The notes beneath the pieces were generated by a model. The model was given only the letters and a program-made list of their open reading frames with translations, ran no database searches and was not told the DNA's origin. Shown piece by piece: positions 7,301-13,099 of a stretch of DNA of 13,099 nt. Numbering within the stretch: the first letter of the stretch is position 1; each line of letters starts with the position of its first letter. This DNA is from DATKDU01 sp035512595. Lineage in GTDB: Bacteria; Planctomycetota; Planctomycetia; Pirellulales; Pirellulaceae. The stretch lies in assembly GCA_035512595.1 (NCBI GenBank), contig DATKDU010000041.1:1-13099 (forward strand), written 5' to 3'. A program made the position numbers and the translations under genes.

Positions 7301-7368
7301 GGGACGACATGATCGATGAGCTCAAGGCCCGCGGATACACCGTCGAACCAGTCAAGGAGAAGGAATAA
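4327..7368 (+). CDS. Secreted subtilisin-like S8 serine protease
   Basis: This 1013-residue protein cleaves peptide bonds as a subtilase. It has a signal peptide (residues 1-27, LAGALLLATQTVQG), an I9-like propeptide at about 36-157, and an S8 catalytic domain at about 170-500. The triad is Asp194 (VLDTG), His258 (HGHGTHVAG) and Ser441 (GTSMATP), with Asn352 (AAGNDG) for the oxyanion hole. An Asp/Asn-rich insertion at about 211-240 (DNGDG, DNDGVDNDGNG) looks calcium-binding. A CARDB/Ig-like domain at about 505-660 ends HWCVG (625-629) and RNFFNI; a related segment occurs in the next gene. After a linker domain and a Gly-rich hinge (about 815-825), the C-terminus carries three similar units of about 55 residues. 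All catalytic residues are present and the frame is intact. It is the first gene of an operon with the carboxypeptidase, three bases downstream. Export is expected; final location is inferred. Confidence 0.95.
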   Translation: MNGNSGGLSRWCLAGALLLATQTVQGQGLERATGRGEKRIVQADVDEQVARLKAGEFLRIIIRLQSQFPREARVVMMAGKDRQQRAMARQALVKAQRDHAHRLQRPVMEQLRKLEAKGLVKNVRPLWIANVVAAEATREAIEEIARLDGIEYIKQDVKRPALQAPAWGVSQINADDVWAAPGLTGTGVVVAVLDTGMDLAHSDLVNRLWINPGEDNGDGQFTAADNDGVDNDGNGYVDDVVGWDFQNADNEPTDWHGHGTHVAGSIAGDGTGGTATGVAPGARLMVLAYSASLTMGQAEAWEGMQYALQNGADIVSFSSGWKDAWSPDYQTWRDNSNVLADAGVLFVVAAGNDGPHVPAPGDVLTPARAPRVLAVGATDSADVIAGFSGQGPTSWQGVAGYNDYIHPPGLLKPDVSAPGVSVNSTANGGGYVNGPTWSGTSMATPHVSGVAALLLQQDPTLLPHELTYIIRETAVDLGAAGPDNAYGYGRVDALAAVNHAYAKSPPYDLSVTGTNAVWTSVDIWVDNNDDGIPDDPVANTNNHLYARVRNIGGQAVGNVEIKFFYADVGTIGIGGFDPNDDGDPSDGDFNYIDSYFVPVVGPAGSSQDTAVGVVNWNVPVPVTDHWCVGIGIVAPNPPNATEVVRVNNRAFRNFFNIIVTYNQVAAFKFFVYPEMRRPKEPFDLEFVRRGLPKEYEVELAVEKGLADKWFAEARGFERMEHRGFKNLPVNEELALQQGEPILSYARLAGDRGLLHGIAVPDGKPVLITAVLRAPGREVAEKLGKPSEEQLLVINAANGKGAFGGLTLNVKLDPGNGRARGGGGDEIGKKLRPYRVQVEDAAEAALIQQQLKLVPVQVRDRWFYYQGDERLNARLKELGYEPQAVDPKEIQVQFFRLEGIEGEEGKRALADIGARVLIREPKYWIVRATTGQQQLLKRLNYRLVDLGPQGPRPRQIRILVDKLEETTKIAPLLADLYSEEPSGKQFALHGAAWDDMIDELKARGYTVEPVKEKE

Positions 7369-7371
7369 CCC

Positions 7372-9183
7372 ATGAACCGGACACTCTTTGCTCTGGCGCT
7401 GGCAGTGGCAGCGCTCACTAGCGCTGCCCAAGCGCAGATCGACTTTTCTAACTGGCACACGCCGGCGGGAATCAACGCGGAGCTCGCCAACCTGGCGGCG
7501 GCACACCCGACGCGCGCCATGGTCCTGTCGATCGGCAACTCGGTGAATGGGCTACCGATCAACTGCCTGAAGATCTCCGACAACGTCAGCGTCAACGAGA
7601 CCAACGAGGGAGACGTCGTCTTCGTCGGTCTCCACCACGCCCGCGAATGGATCTCGCCGGAAACGGCGTTGTTTCTGGCCGAGCAGCTCCTCAATGCGGC
7701 CGCTAGCGGTAGCGATCCCGAGCTGACCGCGTGCGTCAATACCCTCGAGATCTGGATCATCCCAGCGCTCAACCCGGACGGATACCAGTTCACCACCACC
7801 TCCGGCAATCGCTTCTGGCGCAAGAATCGGCGGAACAACGGCGATGGGACGTTCGGCGTGGATCTCAACCGCAACTACAGCTACCAATGGGGCGGCGGCA
7901 GCGGCGCAGAGGGTTCCGACTTCACGGCCGACGACACCTACCGCGGGCCGTTTCCCTTCAGCGAGCCGGAAACCGCCGCCCTCCGCGATTTGGTAAACGG
8001 GCTGCACCATCCGCGGGCGATTGTCTCGTACCACAGCTTCAGCGAGTTGTTCCTGCGCCCCTGGTCGTACACGAATGCCGACCCGCCGGCGGAGCGGACG
8101 CTGCGTTACATCGCGCAGGACAGTATAGCCCGCATGGCTGCGGTCCACGGGCACACGTACTCGGAAACGATCTGGTACAACGCCTACGGCGAGACCACCG
8201 ATTTTTTCTGGGGAGAAAAACGGATTGCCGGCTTCACACCCGAATTGCGCCCTGCCGGCGGTGGTTTGGGGGGCTTCGACCCTCCCACGACGGAGATCAT
8301 ACCTAATAGCCAGGAAAACCTGCCGGCGGCCATCGCCCTGATCAAGGATGCCGGCCTGCGAAAAGTCTGGATCAAGGACCACGCCAGCGACATGGGGATC
8401 GAGCCGTCCGCAGAGTGGCTGGGCGATCACTGGTCGCATGCCTTCTGGGTCAGCCCCGACATCTGGACCGAGCCGGAGGAACTGGTCGAAGGGAGCACGG
8501 TGACGCTCAACGTCCGGGTCCACAACGACACCGCCGGGACGATGGCCGGCTGCACCGTCGCCGCTTACTACACCGACCCGCGGGTGGCGCTGGAGTTCCC
8601 CGGACTCCCTTCCGTCTTGATCGGCGAACAGACGCTCGACCTGCCGGCGGGCGACACCGTTGTCTCGGTCCCCTGGACCGTGCCGACCGGGACCAACGCC
8701 TGGGGGGAGCGGCATTGGTGCGTCGGCGCGATCGTTTACCATCCCGACGACCGCCCGCTGACGACGCAGGTGGAGCGGACCAGCAATATCGCCTGCCGCA
8801 ATTTTCAAACCGTGGAGGCCGTGCTGGGAGGGCAGCTTTTGCTGGTCGGATTGCACAACTTCCTGGACGTGGCCGCCGAGTACCGGGTGACGGTCGATCG
8901 GGCCACGCTACCGCGCGACTGGCAAGTGATCGTTCCCACCCCGCCGCCGCCGACAAAAGTCAATCGCAAAGCGCTGCTGCTGGGGGTCAAGCACCCCGTC
9001 CTCGAGCCTCGCAAGGGATGCGCCCAGCCGATCCGCCTGATCGTGCCGCCGACGGCCACGCCCGGCATGGTAGTGGACCTTCAGGTCCACTCCGCCCTGA
9101 TCCCACTGGTCCCAGGCAAACGAGCGCCGCTCGGCAACGGTTACACCTTTCGTATCCGAGTGCCCGATCGGGCGCGCGAGTGA
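7372..9183 (+). CDS. Secreted M14 zinc carboxypeptidase
   Basis: This 603-residue exopeptidase should remove C-terminal residues from peptides. A signal peptide (MNRTLFALALAVAALTSAAQAQ) leads to an M14 domain at about 23-330. Zinc ligands are His89 and Glu92 (HHAREW) and His221 (SYHSFS). Substrate-binding Asn166-Arg167 sit in GVDLNRNYS, LNPDGY is conserved, and the catalytic Glu is Glu291 (FTPELRP). The C-terminal half (about 355-480) is a CARDB/Ig-like domain with HWCVG (448-452) and RNF (476-478), resembling the domain in the upstream protease; a further beta-rich domain runs to the end. AAGGA lies seven bases before the ATG, inside the end of the protease gene, so the two are co-transcribed and probably coupled. 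Together they make an endo- plus exo-peptidase set. The frame and catalytic residues are intact. Confidence 0.95.
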   Translation: MNRTLFALALAVAALTSAAQAQIDFSNWHTPAGINAELANLAAAHPTRAMVLSIGNSVNGLPINCLKISDNVSVNETNEGDVVFVGLHHAREWISPETALFLAEQLLNAAASGSDPELTACVNTLEIWIIPALNPDGYQFTTTSGNRFWRKNRRNNGDGTFGVDLNRNYSYQWGGGSGAEGSDFTADDTYRGPFPFSEPETAALRDLVNGLHHPRAIVSYHSFSELFLRPWSYTNADPPAERTLRYIAQDSIARMAAVHGHTYSETIWYNAYGETTDFFWGEKRIAGFTPELRPAGGGLGGFDPPTTEIIPNSQENLPAAIALIKDAGLRKVWIKDHASDMGIEPSAEWLGDHWSHAFWVSPDIWTEPEELVEGSTVTLNVRVHNDTAGTMAGCTVAAYYTDPRVALEFPGLPSVLIGEQTLDLPAGDTVVSVPWTVPTGTNAWGERHWCVGAIVYHPDDRPLTTQVERTSNIACRNFQTVEAVLGGQLLLVGLHNFLDVAAEYRVTVDRATLPRDWQVIVPTPPPPTKVNRKALLLGVKHPVLEPRKGCAQPIRLIVPPTATPGMVVDLQVHSALIPLVPGKRAPLGNGYTFRIRVPDRARE

Positions 9184-9254
9184 CGCCAGCATCCGCGATC
9201 GATCTGGACCATCTGAATTCCGGCGGCGAAGTCAATCCAGCATAGGAACGTGAC

Positions 9255-9788
9255 ATGGACCAATCCCCTGTTCGCTTTCGCCGCTGGCCGTACTTCGTCT
9301 GGCCGATCGTGCCGCTGATCGTCTTCTGCATTGGCTGGTGGTGGTTCTGTTGGGGACCGGCCACCACCGTCCTCTTGGTCCGTCACGCCGACCGCGACCC
9401 GGGGCAGGACGTGCTCAATCCGGCCGGCGTGGACCGCGCCCAGGAGCTGGTCCACGTGCTGGAGCGGGCCGGCATCAGCACCATCTACCACAGCGACGCG
9501 GCTCGCACGCGCTTGACCGCCGAGCCGCTGGCCGCTGCCCTCGGCCTGACGCCGGTGGAAATCCCCGCCGCCGATCGGGCGGCACTCGTCAGCGCCATCC
9601 GTGCTCACCCAGGGGAAACAGTCCTGGTGGTGGGGCATAGCGACACCTTGCCACAGATCATTAGCGAACTTGGCGGACCGACTATCACGGTCCCCGGCAA
9701 TGAGTTCGACAATCTCTTCGTGTTGACCCGCTGCCGCTGGCGAGGGTTCAGGCTGGTGAATCTGCAATATGGTGCGGCGTCACCCTAG
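9255..9788 (+). CDS. Membrane-anchored histidine phosphatase (PGM/SixA-like)
   Basis: This 177-residue protein has an N-terminal membrane helix at about 11-34 (YFVWPIVPLIVFCIGWWWF) followed by a compact histidine-phosphatase domain. The nucleophile motif is LVRHADRD (Arg43, His44), with RHA in place of the classical RHG. SDAARTRLTAEPLA supplies the second Arg (Arg84 or Arg86), and VVGHSDTLP the second catalytic His (His128). The domain is short, as in SixA-type phosphohistidine phosphatases, but substrate cannot be told from sequence. AGGA lies seven bases before the ATG. It follows the carboxypeptidase by about 70 bases on the same strand and may share its transcript. The active domain would be either cytoplasmic or periplasmic; the basic FRR just before the helix favours the periplasm. 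Confidence 0.85.
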   Translation: MDQSPVRFRRWPYFVWPIVPLIVFCIGWWWFCWGPATTVLLVRHADRDPGQDVLNPAGVDRAQELVHVLERAGISTIYHSDAARTRLTAEPLAAALGLTPVEIPAADRAALVSAIRAHPGETVLVVGHSDTLPQIISELGGPTITVPGNEFDNLFVLTRCRWRGFRLVNLQYGAASP

Positions 9789-9813
9789 CATGGCGAAGCG
9801 CCGAGGTAAATCT

Positions 9814-10113
9814 ATGGACGTAACCGCGTGGTCAAACGGGAGTGGTCATTTCGGACTCTACATCGGCAAGCGAAATCGAGATGAACATTTCGAGCGTGAT
9901 TGTTCTGTCGTCGAAATTGAAATCGACAGCCGAGTCCATTCCTTTGAGCTGAGCGAGGGCTTTTGGCGAGACTGCCCGGAAATTCGGGACAGTGGCGAGC
10001 CGGTGATCCGGGAGTGGCTTGCCAAACATGGCGGGTTACACTGGGCACCGGGTAGTCCGCCACGAATGACGCTTTTGCCTCTGACCAGCGGAAGATTCCG
10101 GTTGAGCCAGTGA
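9814..10113 (+). CDS. Small conserved hypothetical protein
   Basis: This 99-residue soluble protein is read from the ATG at 9814, chosen because GAGGT lies six bases upstream; in-frame ATGs at 9769 (inside the phosphatase gene) and 9790 have poorer context. It has no signal peptide or membrane helix. The order of motifs, FGLYIGKRNRDEHF, VEIEIDSRVHSFELSEGFW, CPEIRDSGEPVIREWLAKH and PPRMTLLPL...RFRL, matches a small hypothetical family I recall from planctomycetes and some other bacteria. Its function is unknown to me. It follows the phosphatase by 25 bases, so co-transcription is likely. Confidence 0.75.
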   Translation: MDVTAWSNGSGHFGLYIGKRNRDEHFERDCSVVEIEIDSRVHSFELSEGFWRDCPEIRDSGEPVIREWLAKHGGLHWAPGSPPRMTLLPLTSGRFRLSQ

Positions 10114-10116
10114 TTG

Positions 10117-10146
10117 CCGGAATTGATCGACTCCGGGGACTTTTTT
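10117..10146 (+). terminator. Weak intrinsic terminator candidate
   Basis: CCGGA (10117-10121) and TCCGG (10132-10136) can pair around a ten-base loop, and TTTTTT follows at 10141-10146. An alternative 7-bp pairing, ATTCCGG (10095-10101) with CCGGAAT (10117-10123), competes with it. The position just after the stop at 10113 is right, but the stem is short. Confidence 0.35.
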
Positions 10147-10163
10147 ACTCGCCAGGGCACCTC

Positions 10164-10643
10164 GTGACCCCCAGCAGTTCATCGCCAAGTGGCAAGCCGC
10201 TAACCTGTCCGAACGCTCGGCGTGCCAGCAGCATTTTCTTGACCTGTGCGACCTGCTGGTACAGGAAAAACCCGCCGCGGCCGACCCCGAGGGGGCTTGG
10301 TACTGCTTCGAGCGGGGCGTCAGCAAGACCGAAGGCGGGCAGGGCTGGGCGGACGTATGGATGAAGGGGCACTTCGGCTGGGAGTATAAGGGAAAGCACC
10401 GGGATCTGAAGGCGGCCTACAAGCAGCTCCTCCAGTACCGCGAGTGGCTGGATAACCCGCCGCTCCTGGTCGTCTGCGACCTCGATCGCTTCGAGGTCCA
10501 CACCAACTTCACCGGGACGGCGAAGCGGATCTACAGCTGCGACCTGGACGGCCTGGCCGAGCCCAAGAACCTGGATGTCCTGCGGCGGCTGTTCACCGAT
10601 CCCGACTCGCTGCGGCCGGGACTCGAGCCAGAGCGTGACCGAG
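10164..10643 (+). pseudogene. MmeI-like type IIL restriction-modification remnant
   Basis: Only the N-terminal nuclease part of this family is left. From a GTG at 10164 the expected protein would start MTPQQFIAKW; the sequence GTGACCCCCAGCAG is one base short in the C-run, and the rest is read one frame over (QQFIAKWQAANLSERSACQQ, FLDLCDLL, GAWYCFERG). The PD-(D/E)xK motif is complete: Asp at 10352, then WMKGHFGW, Glu at 10382, Tyr, Lys at 10388, the D-x9-E-x-K spacing known from MmeI. PPLLVVCDLDRFEVHTNFTGT follows. A second frame break comes near 10617 after DPDSLRPG; the other frame continues SSQSVTE. Then homology ends at repeat copy B. The methyltransferase and target-recognition domains are absent, so it cannot be a working restriction-modification enzyme. 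Confidence 0.8.
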
Positions 10644-10760
10644 CTCCGAGAGTCGAACATCACCGCCCAGAAGTTCTTCTACGAGTGTGGCTTCCGTGCC
10701 GGCCGGATCGCAGGGCCGCTGGTCCGGTGGTTCGGGACGGAAGACGCCGTGGCGATGAGG
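10644..10760 (+). repeat. Dispersed repeat, copy B
   Basis: This is the second copy of the repeat at 58-148, with a 62/63 match over 10698-10760. It starts where recognisable MmeI-like homology stops. In its open frame it reads LRESNITAQKFFYECGFRAG, then RIAGPLVRWFGTEDAVAMRP, and the frame runs on to a TAG at 10842-10844. Copy B keeps about 26 bases (around 10667-10697, KFFYECGF) that copy A lacks, so it is probably nearer the parent sequence. The parent protein is not one I recognise. Confidence 0.85.
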
Positions 10761-11171
10761 CCGGCCGTTCTTCCTGTCGCGACTCAGAAGCTATCCGGGA
10801 AGTTTTTACGGACAAATCGCAGCTATCACACGGCGGTCGTGTAGTGGAAAGCCGGCTGCCATGCGGCGGTTAATCTGATCCTGAGCGGCTGCCATCTGGC
10901 CGAGCCCAGCCATGAGACCCGCATTTCGCAACAAGAACCACAACACGCCGCTGACGATGAACAGCATTCTGCCGTTGGCGACATGCTTTGGGCCTGAACC
11001 GAGCGGCCCCGCGGATCATCGAGCCAACGGGTAATCACGCCTGGCTTTCGGACAATCGTTGTCAGCGCGCGGCTGCGCCGTCCGACTCGAAGCTGATCGC
11101 TGGCAATTTGTCAACTCAGGAAGTCACGATAGAACCCTTTTGTCGCTTGCGACCTGCATTTACAGTTCCGC
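10761..11171. other. Mostly non-coding stretch, one weak minus-strand ORF
   Basis: I see no convincing gene or RNA. The best candidate is minus 10967-10806 (53 residues): MLFIVSGVLWFLLRNAGLM, then GQMAAAQDQINRRM, a plausible membrane helix plus polar helix. It has no ribosome site and its end overlaps the tail of the repeat frame, so it is not called as a gene. The region is probably debris between the restriction remnant and the 3' end of the hydrolase gene. Confidence 0.4.
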
Positions 11172-12176
11172 TCATCGGGCCAGCGTCGCCGGGAGGAATG
11201 CGCTCTCCAAGATACGGGCGCTCGTCCTCAAAAAATCGTCGCTGAGATCTTTCGACAATCCCAGGTCGCTTCGGATCGACTTCAGGAAGTTCAGAGTGTC
11301 AATGATCGCGTTTGTGGCGTGCGGCGCGAGTGATACCGACCAAGACCCGGCGTGTGTGCGAAAGTCGCCGGCATTCTGAAACCGGCTTACGCCGACCTTT
11401 GCTGCCAAGTTGTGCGGCCGCAGCAGCGCGACCATGTCGTTCATGAACGCGTTGTCCTGCCGGCCGCCGCCACCGTTGGTGATCCGCAGGCCTAACGGCC
11501 AAGCCGGTGCTGGCGACGCCAGCGAGTACACCCGGATGTTCTGGAGGCTGGCCGACCCGAAGACTTCTTCCAGCACGAACAGAGCGTTCGACGTGATCAG
11601 GTTGCCCTGGCTATGCGCGACGATCAGTTGCCGCTGTCCCTTGTGGCGGACGAGTTCCTTGAAGAGTTGAAGAGTGGCTTTGTTCCAGACGATGTAGCCC
11701 CTATCCAGGCGGCTGAGAAACTCTGGAATCTTGTGGTCGGGTACCTGGGCAGGCTTGTTCAGGTTCCCCTGCGATCCGAGGCGGGCCGTCGCGTTCTGGG
11801 TGTAGTCGAGCAGGCATTGTGCGATATCGACCACTGAGCCGAGGCGAACGCCCGCCGTCTTGTTGTAAACCCCCCAGACCGGCCGCTCGATCAGCACCGA
11901 TAGGTACCCCGCTGTGAGGGCATGTTCCCGGCCGACAACCCGAATGCCATTCACGAAATAGATACGGGGCGCAGCGACCGACGACTGGGTCAGGTTGTAC
12001 TCGTTCACCTCACCGTCGAGGGATGGAATGGGGGGAGTCACGAGTGGCTTTCTAATGCGAATGACCTGGTGCGGTCCGGCCAGGCTTGGTGAAATTGTCA
12101 TGGCGTAGGCCTGACCGCCCTTCGGCCGAATTTGTTTTTCGACTAATCCGTGTATTTCCCTTCCTGAAGGGCGCAT
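11172..12176 (-). CDS. Lipase-like alpha/beta hydrolase
   Basis: This 334-residue protein carries the nucleophile elbow of serine hydrolases, IVAHSQGN, with Ser189. An early beta strand and turn, RIYFVNGIRV (71-80), gives the typical FVNGI oxyanion region. Candidate acid and base are Asp247 (FMNDMVALL) and His286 (SLAPHATNA). The segment WGVYNKTAGV...DIAQCLLDY matches a group of bacterial hydrolases I have seen annotated as lipase- or DUF676-like. There is no signal peptide or membrane helix, so it is probably cytoplasmic. The start is uncertain: the ATG at 12176 has no good ribosome site, and the internal ATG at 12101 is an alternative that still keeps the fold. It stands alone on the minus strand. 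The substrate (an ester of some kind) cannot be inferred. Confidence 0.75.
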   Translation of the reverse strand: MRPSGREIHGLVEKQIRPKGGQAYAMTISPSLAGPHQVIRIRKPLVTPPIPSLDGEVNEYNLTQSSVAAPRIYFVNGIRVVGREHALTAGYLSVLIERPVWGVYNKTAGVRLGSVVDIAQCLLDYTQNATARLGSQGNLNKPAQVPDHKIPEFLSRLDRGYIVWNKATLQLFKELVRHKGQRQLIVAHSQGNLITSNALFVLEEVFGSASLQNIRVYSLASPAPAWPLGLRITNGGGGRQDNAFMNDMVALLRPHNLAAKVGVSRFQNAGDFRTHAGSWSVSLAPHATNAIIDTLNFLKSIRSDLGLSKDLSDDFLRTSARILESAFLPATLAR

Positions 12177-12204
12177 CTTTGCAGCGTAACGTGGAAACAG
12201 CCGA

Positions 12205-12218
12205 TCGACATGTGTCGA
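12205..12218. promoter_or_regulatory. Short inverted repeat upstream of hydrolase
   Basis: TCGACA, two bases (TG), then TGTCGA. The near edge is 29 bases before the hydrolase ATG on the minus strand. An operator is possible; six-base arms also arise by chance. Confidence 0.3.
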
Positions 12219-12266
12219 ATCTTAGCTGCTAATCGCCCTGCCGTCACGCCTCGTCCCCGTGCATTC

Positions 12267-12528
12267 TCACCGCCCCCACCGCCGACGCTCCCGTCGAGTT
12301 CGTGCATCTGGCAGCCCCAGCTTGTGGCGCCGAAAACTGACGGCGCTCAATGTGCGTTTCGTTCGGCTGTCCGCCCATCACGCGATAAACGGGCCAGGGA
12401 ATGCGAGCGATCGTGATACTCGAGATTGTTACGTCGCCTCGCCGTTCATCGACGACCTTCGCGCCGTGCTGGAATCGCGGAGTGCGGTAGGGGCCAAAGC
12501 GAAGCAAGATAGAATCGGCGTGCGGCAT
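12267..12528 (-). pseudogene. HTH/Myb-like gene, internally deleted second copy
   Basis: The N-terminal part reads MPHADSILLRFGPYRTPRF, then GAKVVDERRGDVTISS and ARIPWPV, matching the first 46 residues of the gene at 2112-2818. About 130 residues, including the helix-turn-helix and NUMOD3-like parts, are then missing. The C-terminal part follows in a different frame: RTKRTLSAVSFRRHKLGLPD, then RRERRRWGR and a TGA at 12267-12269, matching RTGRTLSADSCRRHKLGLPD of the other copy. So an internal deletion near 12365-12385 also shifted the frame. DNA similarity to 2155-2214 is visible around CAAGCTGGGGCTGCC. The product in the original frame would be a 94-residue nonsense fusion, so this is a pseudogene. 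Confidence 0.8.
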
Positions 12529-12582
12529 CCGTATAGACTACGTCCGAACGTGAACGCCTTCCACAAAACCCAGGACGATCCC

Positions 12583-12846
12583 ATGAACGATCGAGAAGCC
12601 CGCGGCTCCAGCAGCACCGCCGCCATCATTGCCGTCGTCGTCGTGATCCTGCTTGCAGTTCCCTGCCCGCTGGCGGTTATCCTGTTCGGCGCTGGAATCT
12701 TCGTTTATCGGACAGCACCAGTTCGGTTTCCGGGCTGCCTTTCGAGCTCAAGCCGCGGCTGGTCTGAAGAGCGAGTTGTCGAGGTCGAAGAAGGCGTCTC
12801 GCATTTGCCGACAGACAAGTTATACGGCGGCGAGATGGCAGACTGA
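12583..12846 (+). CDS. Small single-helix membrane protein
   Basis: This 87-residue protein is read from the ATG at 12583 with AGGA seven bases upstream, rather than the longer open frame that begins inside the opposite-strand pseudogene. MNDREARGSSS leads into a long hydrophobic helix at about 13-41 (AAIIAVVVVILLAVP, then LAVILFGAGIFVY), then a Ser-rich linker and an acidic tail (ERVVEVEEG). Planctomycete genomes encode many proteins of this shape (charged short N-terminus, AxIVVVVVxLL helix, Pro/Ser tail). I know of no assigned role. The tail after about residue 55 is less convincing and may have drifted. Confidence 0.6.
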   Translation: MNDREARGSSSTAAIIAVVVVILLAVPCPLAVILFGAGIFVYRTAPVRFPGCLSSSSRGWSEERVVEVEEGVSHLPTDKLYGGEMAD

Positions 12847-12892
12847 GACACCGGCCGACTGGGAAACGCGACGTGAGTGACATGGATCGCGG

Positions 12893-13099
12893 CTACCGCG
12901 GAGCGATAGGGCGGCCTGCCTCTTCCGGATGATCGAGGGGCATTGACCAGCCGCACTGGCATTGAAGGACGTATTCGGTGGCATGCCATCCTTTTGGTAG
13001 CGGCTCGAATACCTCGCTGGCATGATCGACTTTGATCAGCTTTTTCCGGCCGCCGTCCGGACACACCGGACACTTTAGTGACGTCGGAATCTTGACGGC
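12893..13099 (-). CDS. C-terminal part of a Cys-pair (zinc-ribbon-like) protein
   Basis: The frame is open from the right edge of the window to a TAG at 12893-12895, giving 68 residues. It reads SLKCPVCPDGG, then KKLIKVDHASEVFEPLPKGW, EYVLQCQCGWSMPLDHPEE and ends RPIAPR. Two Cys pairs (CPVC, and CQCGW 34 residues later) are spaced as in small zinc ribbons. The start lies beyond 13099, so the full length is unknown. Composition and the ordered motifs make it a convincing gene despite its shortness. The function is not recognised; a small zinc-binding protein is the most that can be said. Confidence 0.6.
   Translation of the reverse strand, partial: AVKIPTSLKCPVCPDGGRKKLIKVDHASEVFEPLPKGWHATEYVLQCQCGWSMPLDHPEEAGRPIAPR

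Noticed and set aside
7552..8856. 434-residue open frame on the minus strand
   Set aside because: Antisense shadow of the M14 carboxypeptidase gene, with the same biased composition and no recognisable motif.
10806..10967. 53-residue minus-strand frame with a possible membrane helix
   Set aside because: The helix is plausible, but there is no ribosome site, no recognised family and the end overlaps the repeat frame on the other strand.

Overview
The window looks like chromosome from a GC-rich planctomycete (Planctomycetota). This rests on protein families I know mainly from that phylum, not on any search: a very short membrane protein with an N-terminal RDV...LALGWW helix, a helix-turn-helix/Myb-like protein that starts GPYRTPRF-like and ends RRHKLGLPD (present twice), and large secreted proteases with CARDB-like domains. 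No rRNA, tRNA, CRISPR array, transposase or integrase was found.

Layout. 1-405: copy A of a dispersed repeat and a small membrane-protein gene (minus). 669-2090: an intact secreted DUF4139-like protein (plus). 2112-3036: two broken minus-strand genes, the HTH/Myb-like gene split at an ATGA overlap and a short Cys-containing ORF with a frame break. 3076-3738: a two-gene minus operon, a 101-residue protein ending CPVWPFC followed by a three-helix membrane protein. 3739-4326: a non-coding stretch with a long inverted repeat and a perfect 16-bp palindrome. 4327-9183: the main functional unit, a secreted subtilisin-like S8 protease and an M14 zinc carboxypeptidase three bases apart; an endo/exo-peptidase pair suits breakdown of extracellular protein. 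9255-10113: a membrane-anchored histidine phosphatase and a small conserved hypothetical protein. 10164-10760: the remnant of an MmeI-like type IIL restriction-modification gene ending at repeat copy B. 11172-12176: a lipase-like alpha/beta hydrolase (minus). 12267-12528: a second HTH/Myb-like copy with an internal deletion. 12583-13099: a small single-helix membrane protein and, running off the right edge on the minus strand, the C-terminal part of a Cys-pair (zinc-ribbon-like) protein.

The contrast that stands out is long, fully intact secreted-protein genes separated by short accessory genes that carry single-base frame breaks, internal deletions and dispersed repeats. Either those intervals are decaying accessory DNA or some breaks are indel errors. 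The best candidates for new biology are the C-terminal domain shared by the two peptidases, the three-fold repeat at the end of the S8 protease, the CPVWPFC protein with its membrane partner, and the dispersed 63-bp repeat that abuts the restriction-enzyme remnant.
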